A DNA stretch of 64,000 nucleotides, from NCBI GenBank assembly GCA_903869265.1, contig CAIPYE010000015.1, positions 248,001-312,000 of the forward strand. Reading direction: 5' to 3'. The position numbers were made by a program, and so were the translations under genes. Source of the DNA: an uncultured delta proteobacterium (GTDB lineage: Bacteria; Desulfobacterota; Desulfobulbia; Desulfobulbales; Desulfurivibrionaceae). A model generated the notes under the pieces. The model was not told where the DNA came from. It ran no database searches and saw only the letters and a list, made by a program, of their open reading frames with translations. Positions 1 to 8,009 of the stretch are shown one piece after another (the stretch's first letter is position 1; every line of letters starts with the position of its first letter).

Positions 1-2
1 TC

Positions 3-887
3 CGCTTTGCCTATCAGAACCGGATCGGCGACGCTGTTTCGATCATCGCGGTCAACAGGGATTTTTTTGCAGAGGAAGGGCTTCAGGTCAAGGGACTGCT
101 GTTCAACAACGGAGCCGCCTGTGCCGAGGCGATCTTTACCGGGGCCGTTGATGTCGCCACCATGGGCGACACCGCCGCCCTCTTGGCTGTATCGCGGGAA
201 CCCACCCTGCGCATCATCGCCAGCCATGGAGCCGGGGAAAAACGGCACCGGATCATCGTGCCCCAGGCCAGTCCGATCCGCAGTCTGAACGATTTGAAGG
301 GGAAACGAATCGGGGTCAAGAAAGGCACCTCCACCCACGGCGGTTTTCTGGCTCTGCTGGCGGCCAAGGGAATCAATTCCCTAGAGCTGAGGATCATTGA
401 CCTTGATCCGGCCATTATGCCCGATGCCCTGGCAGCAGGTTCGCTGGATGCCTTTGTGGCCAGCGAACCAACCCCTTCCCTGGCGGAACAAAAGGGAGGC
501 CGTGAGTTGGCCGACCTGGGCGGTTTGGGCAATAACTATCCGCTGCTGATTCTGGTAAAAAACAGCCTGATGAACAAGCGGGATGAGGAACTGCACCGTT
601 TTATGCGCGCCCTGGCTCGGGCTGAACAGTTTATCCACCGCTACCCTGAAGAAACCGCACGGCTGCTCAGCAAGGAAACCGGGCTGTCTCCCGAAATGAC
701 CGGCAAGGCCATGCAGCGGCATAGCTACCGTCTGCAGCTTGACGGTGTCACGGCGGCAAGTCTCGTTCAAACCGCGAAGTTTCTTAAGGAAGAGAATAAA
801 ATCAACCGGGTGCCGGAGCTGTCCAGGGTCATTACCACGCAATACCTGCAACAACTTGGACCGCCGCCGCCCAGCCTGGCCCGGTGA
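3..887 (+). CDS. ABC transporter substrate-binding protein, SsuA/NMT1-like (5' end missing)
   Basis: The frame is open from the first bases of the window, so the start and any signal peptide lie upstream. The visible 294 residues read like the NMT1/SsuA family of periplasmic solute-binding proteins (nitrate, sulfonate, taurine or thiamine-precursor type). Recognisable parts are the early 'FFAEEGLQV' segment, the 'DVATMGDTAALLA' ligand-pocket region, 'LKGKRIGVKKGTSTHG' and 'LDAFVASEPTPSLAE'. The protein ends in a short Pro-rich tail. No permease or ATPase gene is visible, and they may lie upstream. The ligand cannot be told from sequence. The gene converges on the GCS2-like ligase gene, with stops 10 bases apart. 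Confidence 0.8.
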   Translation, partial: RFAYQNRIGDAVSIIAVNRDFFAEEGLQVKGLLFNNGAACAEAIFTGAVDVATMGDTAALLAVSREPTLRIIASHGAGEKRHRIIVPQASPIRSLNDLKGKRIGVKKGTSTHGGFLALLAAKGINSLELRIIDLDPAIMPDALAAGSLDAFVASEPTPSLAEQKGGRELADLGGLGNNYPLLILVKNSLMNKRDEELHRFMRALARAEQFIHRYPEETARLLSKETGLSPEMTGKAMQRHSYRLQLDGVTAASLVQTAKFLKEENKINRVPELSRVITTQYLQQLGPPPPSLAR

Positions 888-896
888 GATCCGAGC

Positions 897-2135
897 CTAT
901 TGCAAAAAGAGCCGCCCCTGGGCCAGACATTGACCCAACTCGCGATACACTCCCAGGAACCGCTCCCGGTCTGGCTTGACGCCAAGCGCCCGGATAATCC
1001 GCCGGGACAACGGCCCCTGCGCAAGAATGGTCCCCACACTCTGCTTTATCCCTTGCCCAGCTGCGGCCAACTCCGGGGTGCAGTCCGCAGCCAGCTCCTG
1101 CCAAAGCTCCCCCGCAGTCATGGCCGCCTTATCCCCTTTGTCAAACAGGGAAAGGTAGCGCCTATCGTCGATCACCGCCTCTTCGCCATCCTTGACCGTG
1201 CCGACAAAAATCTCCGCCAACTTCCCGGTTTCCGCCGCCTCCTGCTTTTCCACCCCGGACCAGCGCTCGGCAATCAAAGTTTTCAACACCGCACAGATCA
1301 GCACAGCCAGGGACACATCGGCCAGCGGGCACTCCTGGATATCCAGCACCCGGATCTCAATGGCGTTGCGGTCGAAACGGGCAATGGCCCCACGGGAGTT
1401 AAGCCATTCCGGTTCCAGCACCCCGTCCGGATCAAAGGGGGCGATCTCGCGGCGTAGACGCTGGTAGATCTCCTGCTCATAGGCTGCTTCGCTAAAAACC
1501 GGCTCCGGGATGACCTGACCGGTGATGAAGGGAATCAGCTTTTGGTTGTTTCGATAATAATTCAGCCGGGTGTCCAGCCAGCCGGTGAGCGCGCCATCCG
1601 CGGCAGGCGAACTGGCGGCTATGGCCGGAAGGATGGGCAACAGCACCCGGATCGCCGCATGCAACCGGCCAAACTCATCGTCCGTGGTAAAGCCCAGGTT
1701 GAGATGGGTGGACTGCACGTTGGACCAGCCGTGGCCCTGGCAGTTGAAGATTCGGTTGTAGGTGTTGTAGATTTCCTTACTGCCGTGGGGCCAGAGCCTG
1801 GTTTCGCTATGGGGGTCCATCCAGGGATGCATGGCAGTGGGCAAGAGAATCGCCCCCTGTTCTGCTGCCACCAGGCCAAGCGCCTCAACCTCTTTCTGAA
1901 GTTTTTCCGCCAGCATGGGCAGTCCAGGGGCCGGGGTGCTGTTCTTGATCTCAATCACATGCAGGGCCAGTTCGTTGGACCAGGCCATGATGCCTCGTTC
2001 CACCTCATTGGTAATAACGCCCGCTGCCTGTTGCAGGATAGTGTCGGCAATGGGCGCCACATCCAGGGTGTCCTCAAGGACCAGCATGTATTCCAGCTCG
2101 ATGCCGAATTTCTGGAACAGCCCGTCCTGACTCAT
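897..2135 (-). CDS. GCS2-type carboxylate-amine ligase (glutamate-cysteine ligase-like)
   Basis: A 412-residue protein of the glutamate-cysteine ligase family 2 / COG2170-like amidoligases. These use ATP to join a carboxylate to an amine. The N-terminal 'FGIELEYMLV' matches the acidic metal-binding strand of the glutamine-synthetase-like fold. Later segments include 'HLNLGF' and 'AIEIRVLDIQECP', which also fit this fold. The chosen start overlaps the stop of the upstream RimK-like gene as ATGA, so translation is probably coupled; an in-frame ATG lies two codons upstream. It is the last gene of the PHP / C39-peptidase / ATP-grasp operon. It probably adds an amino acid to a small molecule or peptide, but the substrate is unknown. 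It is not a standard glutathione-pathway gene by context. Confidence 0.75.
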   Translation of the reverse strand: MSQDGLFQKFGIELEYMLVLEDTLDVAPIADTILQQAAGVITNEVERGIMAWSNELALHVIEIKNSTPAPGLPMLAEKLQKEVEALGLVAAEQGAILLPTAMHPWMDPHSETRLWPHGSKEIYNTYNRIFNCQGHGWSNVQSTHLNLGFTTDDEFGRLHAAIRVLLPILPAIAASSPAADGALTGWLDTRLNYYRNNQKLIPFITGQVIPEPVFSEAAYEQEIYQRLRREIAPFDPDGVLEPEWLNSRGAIARFDRNAIEIRVLDIQECPLADVSLAVLICAVLKTLIAERWSGVEKQEAAETGKLAEIFVGTVKDGEEAVIDDRRYLSLFDKGDKAAMTAGELWQELAADCTPELAAAGQGIKQSVGTILAQGPLSRRIIRALGVKPDRERFLGVYRELGQCLAQGRLFLQ

Positions 2136-3613
2136 GCCCACAATCCACCGCCCTTGCGCTCGTCAACCCTGCGGGCGAAAACCCGCATCAACCGCAGGTA
2201 CAGCTCGTCTTTCAGCACCTTGTCTTCCACGCCCGCATCGATATTGGGGTTGTCGTTGATCTCGATGAGATAGAAACGCTTGCCGACCTGTTTGATGTCC
2301 ACCCCGTAAAGGCCGTCGCCAATGAGGGCCGAACCCTTGAGCGCCAGTTTGATCAAGCCGGGCGGGCAATGCTCCACAGGCAGGGTTTCGGCCTCGCCAT
2401 CGGTGAGCTTGCGCCCATTCTGGTCGCGCTTGATGATCTGCCAATGCTTCGGGGCCATGAAATATTTGCAGACAAAGAGCGGCTGCCCATCAAAAATGCC
2501 GACCCGCCAGTCATAGGTGGTGGGCATGAACTCCTGGGCAATGACCAGCTCTGATTTTTGTAGCAGGGCCGGAAGCTCGCGAGCCAGCTCCGCCTCATTT
2601 TCCACCTTGACCACCCCTTGGGAAAAAGAGCTGTCCGGCCGCTTGAGCACGCAGGGGAAACCCAGTTCCTTGGCAAACTGCTGCCAATTGCCATGGTGGA
2701 CGATGCGGGTCTTGGGGATGGGTATCCGGTGCCGGGTCAGGATCTCCGCCAGAAACACCTTGTTTGTGCAGCGCAAAATCGACTCGGGATCATCGATCAC
2801 CACCAGCCCTTCGGCCACGGCTCTGCGTGCGAAACGGTAGGTGTGGTGGAGAACGCTGGTGGTTTCCCGGATAAACAGGGCGTCAAACTCAGCCAGCCTG
2901 CCGTAATCATCCTTCTCGATGAACTCCGTGGCAAAACCCACGGCCTCCGCCGCCTTGACCATGCGCTGCAAAGCCTTGGCATTGGAGGGCGGTTCCGCCT
3001 CCGTCGGGTCGTGGAGGATGGCCAGATCGTAGCGGGCAGTGCGCCGCCGATGAAAGATACGATGCCGCCCCTTGAAATATTCACGGGCCATATCCACGGC
3101 AAAATCGCGGTGATCTTCGGGGATATCGCTGGCCGCCATGGGGGTGATCCCGGCCAACTGCCATTTGCCCTCTTTGTCATTATGGCTAAAACTGGCGCGC
3201 AGGAAGGGGGCCTGGAAGATCTTGAACAGCTGTTGGGCGAGCTTTTCGTGCCGCTTGGCCACGTTATGGCCAAAATAGATGCTCACCACAAACTCCGGCG
3301 ACCTTATCTGCCCCAGGCTCTGCTGGATGATCTGGTCCAGGTCGTCGGAGGCGATGCGGATAATGGCCTGGGTCTTGAAATCCTGAATAGTAGCCACATC
3401 CGGCAGGGGCTTGTGCCCCCTGGCCGCAGCCAGCAGCGAGACATAATAGCCCGTGCTCTGGTAGCGATAGGATTTGCAGAGGTTGAACACCCTGGCCGAG
3501 GTCATCTCCGCATAGGCGGCATCGGTAAGATACGCGCGGGCCGGAACGATCTCCACGTCGCTGATGGCAAGAGGCCAGTCCTTGGGATCGTTGACGACAA
3601 TCAGCACCTTCAT
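2132..3613 (-). CDS. RimK-like ATP-grasp ligase with N-terminal RLAN domain
   Basis: A 493-residue protein. About the first 200 residues match the RimK-like ATP-grasp N-terminal (RLAN) domain. The C-terminal half is an ATP-grasp fold: 'CTNKVFLAEIL', 'PKTRIVHHG', 'FPCVLKRPDSSFSQGVVKV' (nucleotide-binding lysine and Gly/Ser-rich loop) and the terminal 'LIEINDNPNIDAG' that carries Mg-binding acidic and Asn residues. ATP-grasp enzymes form amide or peptide bonds through an acyl-phosphate. Start and stop overlap the neighbouring genes by a few bases (ATGA junctions), which indicates one translationally coupled operon with the C39-like peptidase and the GCS2 ligase. The acceptor is unknown. Confidence 0.85.
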   Translation of the reverse strand: MKVLIVVNDPKDWPLAISDVEIVPARAYLTDAAYAEMTSARVFNLCKSYRYQSTGYYVSLLAAARGHKPLPDVATIQDFKTQAIIRIASDDLDQIIQQSLGQIRSPEFVVSIYFGHNVAKRHEKLAQQLFKIFQAPFLRASFSHNDKEGKWQLAGITPMAASDIPEDHRDFAVDMAREYFKGRHRIFHRRRTARYDLAILHDPTEAEPPSNAKALQRMVKAAEAVGFATEFIEKDDYGRLAEFDALFIRETTSVLHHTYRFARRAVAEGLVVIDDPESILRCTNKVFLAEILTRHRIPIPKTRIVHHGNWQQFAKELGFPCVLKRPDSSFSQGVVKVENEAELARELPALLQKSELVIAQEFMPTTYDWRVGIFDGQPLFVCKYFMAPKHWQIIKRDQNGRKLTDGEAETLPVEHCPPGLIKLALKGSALIGDGLYGVDIKQVGKRFYLIEINDNPNIDAGVEDKVLKDELYLRLMRVFARRVDERKGGGLWA

Positions 3614-4353
3614 GCAATCACCGTATGATTCGCCCGACCATTTCCTTTTCTCCTGGTGGGCTCAATGATGAGCAGGTTGGCGTCGTAGGTGACGATGCCC
3701 AGCAGAATGGAGCAAATGACCCGGTCAATGGAGACCTCGTATTTCTGGCCATCGGCCATGGGGTTATCCATGTGCGGATCGGCGATGGCCACCAGCCGGT
3801 CGGGCCGGTTGTAGCCGCAGAGCAAAACAAAATGGCCGGAGACATGGCCGCGCACATCGTCATCCTCGCAGAGGTCGCCGTATTCCCGCATGCTCCGGTA
3901 GAGATAGGTGGAGCTCAGGCCGGTGAGCACCGGGATGGAGCGTTTCAGATATTTGCGGAGCAGGGAAGGGGTGAGATCGGCAAAGCGCAGCTCCCCGCCA
4001 AGGTTGAGAAAATCGAGATAGCCCCGGGTGGCAAGGTGGAGTTTTGCATCATCCTTGGCCTCCATCTGGGCCAGGAGCCGCTCCTCGATATAGTCCGGGT
4101 CATGGAGAAACCAGGTGGGGTCGAAGACCTGGAGGTTGTAGGTGTAAATCCGCGCCTTGTAGCCGCGCCGCAGGGCATGGCAGGCAAGGAAGACATCCAG
4201 GGTGCCGCCGGTTTCCAGGCTTTTCACCTCATCGATCACTTGAGCCAGCGGGATGTCGTCGCCGTAGTATTGGTACACGGCATGGAGACAGGTCGGGCCG
4301 CAGGTGGTGAGATCGGGCTGCGGCAGGATGGTGACGTCAAGGAAGGCTTCCAT
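3610..4353 (-). CDS. C39-like cysteine peptidase
   Basis: A 247-residue protein resembling the peptidase C39-like family. The N-terminus has the catalytic pattern 'LPQPDLTTCGPTCLHAV' (oxyanion Gln and nucleophile Cys). 'HFVLLCGY' supplies the His and 'AIADPH' the Asp. There is no signal peptide or ABC-exporter domain, so it should act in the cytoplasm. I chose the ATG at 4353 because a GGAGG ribosome-binding site lies seven bases upstream; a longer in-frame start at 4380 has none. The stop overlaps the RimK-like start as ATGA. Because it sits with two amide-bond forming ligases, the peptidase may process a peptide substrate or hydrolyse the ligation product. It could also be a non-catalytic transglutaminase-like protein. 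Confidence 0.75.
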   Translation of the reverse strand: MEAFLDVTILPQPDLTTCGPTCLHAVYQYYGDDIPLAQVIDEVKSLETGGTLDVFLACHALRRGYKARIYTYNLQVFDPTWFLHDPDYIEERLLAQMEAKDDAKLHLATRGYLDFLNLGGELRFADLTPSLLRKYLKRSIPVLTGLSSTYLYRSMREYGDLCEDDDVRGHVSGHFVLLCGYNRPDRLVAIADPHMDNPMADGQKYEVSIDRVICSILLGIVTYDANLLIIEPTRRKGNGRANHTVIA

Positions 4354-4386
4354 GGGGGTTCCTCCGGTCAGGGACGCCAAAAACGA

Positions 4387-5037
4387 TCAGGCTGTAACCT
4401 TCGCAACCAGCGCCGCCATGGCTTTGCGGATTTTGGCATATTCCTCGGGGGAAAGCCCGGCCCCGAGGGCCACCATCTCCGCCATTTTTGCGGTGAGAAA
4501 GTCGCCGGGGCCATGGGCGTCGGCGTTTACGGCTAAACCAGCGCCTGCGGCCAGAGCCATCTTGGCCACATGCCCGTTGGTGAGAGAGTGCCCCCTGCGG
4601 CCGGACAGCTCAAGAAGGATGCCCTTGTCCGCGGCCAGCTTGGCCTCTTCCAGGGTGATGAATCCGGGGTGGGCCAGAATATCGACGCCAGCCTCAAGGG
4701 TGGCCCGGTTGGTTCCAGGCCGCACCGGCTCCACCGGGGTTTCCCCGTGGCCAACCACAATCTTGGCCCCAAGTTGCCTGGCCCGACGGGTGAGTTCACC
4801 AATCTGCTCCAGCGGCACATGGGTCAGTTCGATCCCTGGCAGAAGCTGAGTCTTGGAGTACTTGTTCAAATCCGCCGCCGCCTGTACGATGCGGGGGATG
4901 ATGAAATCCAGATTGGAGGAGTCGGCGTGATCGGTTATGGCGATGGCGGAATAACCGAGGATTTCCACTCTCCGCAGATGCTCGGCCGGGACGAGTTCAC
5001 CGTCACTGAACAGGGAATGGGTATGTAGGTCGATCAT
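4387..5037 (-). CDS. PHP-domain metal-dependent hydrolase
   Basis: A 216-residue single-domain PHP protein. The metal ligands are visible in order: 'DLHTHSLFSDG' at the N-terminus, 'AITDHAD', 'PGIELTH', 'VVGHGET' and 'NADAHGPGD' near the C-terminus. The family includes histidinol phosphatases, nucleoside 3',5'-bisphosphate phosphatases and other phosphoesterases. A strong AGGAG ribosome-binding site precedes the ATG. It is the first gene of the minus-strand cassette with C39-like peptidase, ATP-grasp and GCS2 genes, 33 bases upstream of the peptidase start. Involvement in the same pathway is inferred from that linkage only. Confidence 0.8.
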   Translation of the reverse strand: MIDLHTHSLFSDGELVPAEHLRRVEILGYSAIAITDHADSSNLDFIIPRIVQAAADLNKYSKTQLLPGIELTHVPLEQIGELTRRARQLGAKIVVGHGETPVEPVRPGTNRATLEAGVDILAHPGFITLEEAKLAADKGILLELSGRRGHSLTNGHVAKMALAAGAGLAVNADAHGPGDFLTAKMAEMVALGAGLSPEEYAKIRKAMAALVAKVTA

Positions 5038-5073
5038 GGGAGGTCTCCTGAATTGCGTTGTTATAGGATTTTC

Positions 5074-5712
5074 TTATCCATATGGTTTCTGAGCAGGACG
5101 TTTGTAATACCCTCTCAAGTCTGAGGGAGACAAACAAAATAATTCAATGTTGTTGTATGCCTCTAGTTCGCTAAAATCTGCCAACCATATTTCACAAAAA
5201 CCATAATCTTTTAAATCTGGGAACATCTCCTCGGTAAGAGCGTCAGCCAATTCCCAAAGAGGTGACTCTTGAAGTTGCACTATGAGTATTGTGGAGTTTG
5301 GTAAATTCCAATTGTCTGAGTCACGTTTTTTCTCTTTTTCATATACGAGAGACGAGATAATGCCTAATGATTCTTCTGGGTGTATGTTTATGTTTTTATT
5401 AATAAATTTGTCGAAAAAAATATCGTTTTGGTGTCCTCTCCTGACTTGAACAATTTCAACCCCAACATGTGATCCATTACTGCGTTTACATATGAAATCT
5501 GGGCGTTCCGTGGCCTCGATAACTTCGAGGTAGTCGTTGGTTATCTCCTCATAGACGGGATTAAAATATTCAAGAACTTCAAGCTCAAGTTCTTTTTTGT
5601 AATTGTCATCGCCAATTTTTTTTACACCAGATGATGGTTTACCGTATAACGTAAAGTTGAGGGGCACCGCGCTGTTGCGGCGTCCCCGCTCGAACGACGG
5701 ATTATGCCTTGC
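5074..5712 (-). CDS. hypothetical protein, possible PD-(D/E)XK-like fold
   Basis: A 212-residue protein that I do not recognise. The start is placed at the ATG whose first bases overlap the stop region of the upstream gene. The central segment 'RPDFICKRSNGSHVGVEIVQ' has the spacing of a restriction-endonuclease-like core (Asp, then Glu-x-hydrophobic-Gln). This is only a suggestion from pattern, not a family assignment. The reading frame is rich in Lys, Asn, Ile and Asp. The DNA from about 5080 to 5620 is clearly AT-richer than its surroundings, which suggests acquisition from elsewhere. There is no signal peptide or membrane segment. Confidence 0.55.
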   Translation of the reverse strand, partial: ARHNPSFERGRRNSAVPLNFTLYGKPSSGVKKIGDDNYKKELELEVLEYFNPVYEEITNDYLEVIEATERPDFICKRSNGSHVGVEIVQVRRGHQNDIFFDKFINKNINIHPEESLGIISSLVYEKEKKRDSDNWNLPNSTILIVQLQESPLWELADALTEEMFPDLKDYGFCEIWLADFSELEAYNNIELFCLSPSDLRGYYKRPAQKPYG

Positions 5713-6118
5713 CATCGGTCTCGGTAAATTCAAGGACACGATGGCGAAAAGACTCTGTGTCAAAAAATGGCTCATTCCCACGAAGGAGAAGCGGCTCCAA
5801 TGCTGCAGCCTCAAATACGGACTCGCCGATCATGTACGAACCATCGGTGGATTGCGGTAGCACTCCAAGAGGCAAGATATTCTTGGCAATGAGTGCGGAC
5901 ATGGCCGTGAGGCGATAATCGGCTGCCATTGCGCGGTAGTGCTGCCTTGGGAAGTGCTTGGCAAGAAGAAACATCCTCCCCTCCCAATCTCGATACTCCT
6001 CTGGGAGGTCGTGGACAGCATCTGAAATTTCTAATAGATCATCGGCGGAAAAGCGCTCGGAGTTAAGGCGAGCGACCATATCTAGCTCTGTTTGGGTGAT
6101 CGGCTTCTTCTTAGGCAT
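5702..6118 (-). CDS. hypothetical protein paired with the downstream AT-rich gene
   Basis: A 138-residue, soluble, mostly helical-looking protein with no motif I recognise. Its end overlaps the start of the next gene by about 11 bases, so the two are probably co-translated as a functional pair. Its own composition is closer to the chromosome average than that of its partner. Upstream lie about 180 bases without a gene before miaB. A toxin-antitoxin or restriction-accessory role is possible but not shown by the sequence. Confidence 0.55.
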   Translation of the reverse strand: MPKKKPITQTELDMVARLNSERFSADDLLEISDAVHDLPEEYRDWEGRMFLLAKHFPRQHYRAMAADYRLTAMSALIAKNILPLGVLPQSTDGSYMIGESVFEAAALEPLLLRGNEPFFDTESFRHRVLEFTETDGKA

Positions 6119-6297
6119 AGGTCAGTTTCCGAAAGGCATAACATTAATATTATCCAGATTTCCTTATTCGCTCCTGCCTATAGCGGAATAAGGATAAATC
6201 CATAGGGTTATTTCTTCTCGCCGCCTTTTGCTGGCCCACAAGCTAACTTTATTGTCATCATAGCACAATCAAAGCCCGATGTTATGGGTTTTGCGGT

Positions 6298-7629
6298 CTA
6301 TATCATTTTCCCCCGCAAGGAGTTCTGGCAGGCACTTTCGATCTCGACCATAAGCAAATCCCCAGGAACCAGCTTGGCCTCGCAGGAAAAATTCACAATC
6401 TGATTACCACCGGTCCGGCCGCTCCATTGATTGGCTGGAGACTTGCTTGCCCCTTCCACCATAACTTCCACAGTTTTACCAATATCTGTCTGCTTAAGAG
6501 CCAGGGCAATCTCCTCCTGCCGCGCCTGCAACCGGGCGAGCCGCTCAGTCTTGACCGCTTCCGCGACCTTGTCGGGAAAATCAGCGGCCTTGGCATTGGG
6601 GCGGTCGGAATACTTGAAGGAATAGGAGCCGTGGTATTGCACTGTTTCCATCACCTGCATGGTGGCGGCAAAATCAGCCTCCGTTTCGCCGGGAAAACCA
6701 ACGATGATATCGGTGGTCAGGGCTATATCCGGTCGGTATTCCCGCAGCCTGGCCGCCTTGTCAAGATAGGCCTCGATGGTGTATTTGCGGTTCATGCGCT
6801 GCAAAATACTGTTTGAGCCGGACTGAACCGGAAGATGAAAATGTGGGCACAAAACTGGAATCTCGGCAAAACAACGCATCAGCTCTTCGGAAAGATCCTT
6901 GGGATGGGAAGAGGTGAAACGCAGCCGCTGCAAGCCGTCAATGGCGGCCACCGCACGGATAAGTTCGGGAAAACCCTGGCTCTGCTTGGTGTCGCAACTT
7001 TTTTGACCATAGGAATTGACATTCTGCCCGATGAGGGTGATCTCCTTGACCCCTTGGCCCACAAGATGGGTTGCCTCGGCCAGAATATCGCCAAAAATCC
7101 GGCTTATCTCACGGCCACGGGTATAGGGCACCACGCAGTAGGTACAGAAATTATCGCAGCCCTGCATGATGGTGATAAACCGTTTATGCGCAGAGCCCTC
7201 CGCCAGATTGGGGAGAAAAGGGGGGATGACAAAATCGGCGGAAAGCTCCGTGGCCACCAGGGATTTTCTGTCCCGGCGGAATGTCGCCACCAAAGAGGGC
7301 AGGGCGTAAATCGACTGCGGGCCCATGACGATATCGATGTAGGGCATCCGCTCCAGCAGGGCCGCGCCATCCTGCTGGGCCACGCAACCGGTCACAGCCA
7401 GGATAAAATCGTGGTGCTTCGCCTTGAGCTTCTTGTAGCGGCCAAAACAACTGTACGCCTTGTGCGCGGCCTTGCCACGGATACTACAGGTGTTGACCAC
7501 CACCACATCGGCCTGCTCGGGCTGATCGGTTTGAACATAGGAATGCTCGCCAAGAAGCTGGGCCATGATCTCGGAATCACGCTCATTCATCTGGCAGCCA
7601 AAGGTTTCCATGTAGAGAAGCTGGGTCAT
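6298..7629 (-). CDS. miaB: tRNA-2-methylthio-N6-dimethylallyladenosine synthase MiaB
   Basis: A 443-residue methylthiotransferase that adds a methylthio group to i6A37 in tRNAs reading UNN codons. The N-terminal UPF0004 domain has its three FeS cysteines ('ETFGCQMNERDSE', 'VVNTCSIRGKA', 'AVTGCVAQQDG'). The radical SAM motif is CX3CX2C in 'GCDNFCTYCVVPYTRG', and a TRAM domain follows at the C-terminus. Length and motif order fit MiaB, not MtaB or RimO. The window also encodes MiaA, which makes the substrate modification. Confidence 0.96.
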   Translation of the reverse strand: MTQLLYMETFGCQMNERDSEIMAQLLGEHSYVQTDQPEQADVVVVNTCSIRGKAAHKAYSCFGRYKKLKAKHHDFILAVTGCVAQQDGAALLERMPYIDIVMGPQSIYALPSLVATFRRDRKSLVATELSADFVIPPFLPNLAEGSAHKRFITIMQGCDNFCTYCVVPYTRGREISRIFGDILAEATHLVGQGVKEITLIGQNVNSYGQKSCDTKQSQGFPELIRAVAAIDGLQRLRFTSSHPKDLSEELMRCFAEIPVLCPHFHLPVQSGSNSILQRMNRKYTIEAYLDKAARLREYRPDIALTTDIIVGFPGETEADFAATMQVMETVQYHGSYSFKYSDRPNAKAADFPDKVAEAVKTERLARLQARQEEIALALKQTDIGKTVEVMVEGASKSPANQWSGRTGGNQIVNFSCEAKLVPGDLLMVEIESACQNSLRGKMI

Positions 7630-7690
7630 GCTTAATGCTTTACCTTAGGTGTTGATGGGCTCGAAAGGAATCAGAACTTGCATCAAATAG

Positions 7691-7772
7691 GTGCTTCGAC
7701 AGGCTCAGCACGAACAGAATGTCAAAATACATTACAAAATAAAATCCGTTCGTGCTGAGCCTGTCGAAGCAC
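7691..7772. repeat. REP-like inverted repeat, copy 1
   Basis: Two perfect 25-base arms (7691-7715 and 7748-7772), starting GTGCTTCGACAGGCTCAGCA, surround an AT-rich 32-base centre. The element lies between the DUF4911 and miaB genes. Related copies are at 16472-16548 and 31046-31123, so this is a dispersed palindromic element. It may act as a terminator or mRNA-stability element at the operon junction. Confidence 0.85.
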
Positions 7773-7781
7773 AGTTGTTGT

Positions 7782-8009
7782 CTAATCTAAATATTCCAGT
7801 TTGAGACGCTGGGCCATGCTCTGTAGCACCCCTTTCACATCCTGTTCCAACTCAGGAGGATACTTCAACTCCATCACCCCATCGATACGATCCACCGTGG
7901 ACATGATGGTCAGATTATCGTAACCTTCGAGAATAAATTTCAGGAAATAGATCTGTTCGGGATCAATGCGAATCCGAAAACTGGCCAGGGAACTTGTCAT
8001 AATCTCCAT
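7782..8009 (-). CDS. DUF4911 family small protein
   Basis: A 75-residue protein with the profile of DUF4911: 'FRIRIDPEQIYFLKFILEGYD' followed by a short strand and helix. The ATG overlaps the purB stop in a TGATG arrangement, which implies translational coupling to purB. The function is unknown. An ACT-like small-domain fold is plausible from its length and strand/helix pattern, but that is inference. Confidence 0.7.
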   Translation of the reverse strand: MEIMTSSLASFRIRIDPEQIYFLKFILEGYDNLTIMSTVDRIDGVMELKYPPELEQDVKGVLQSMAQRLKLEYLD

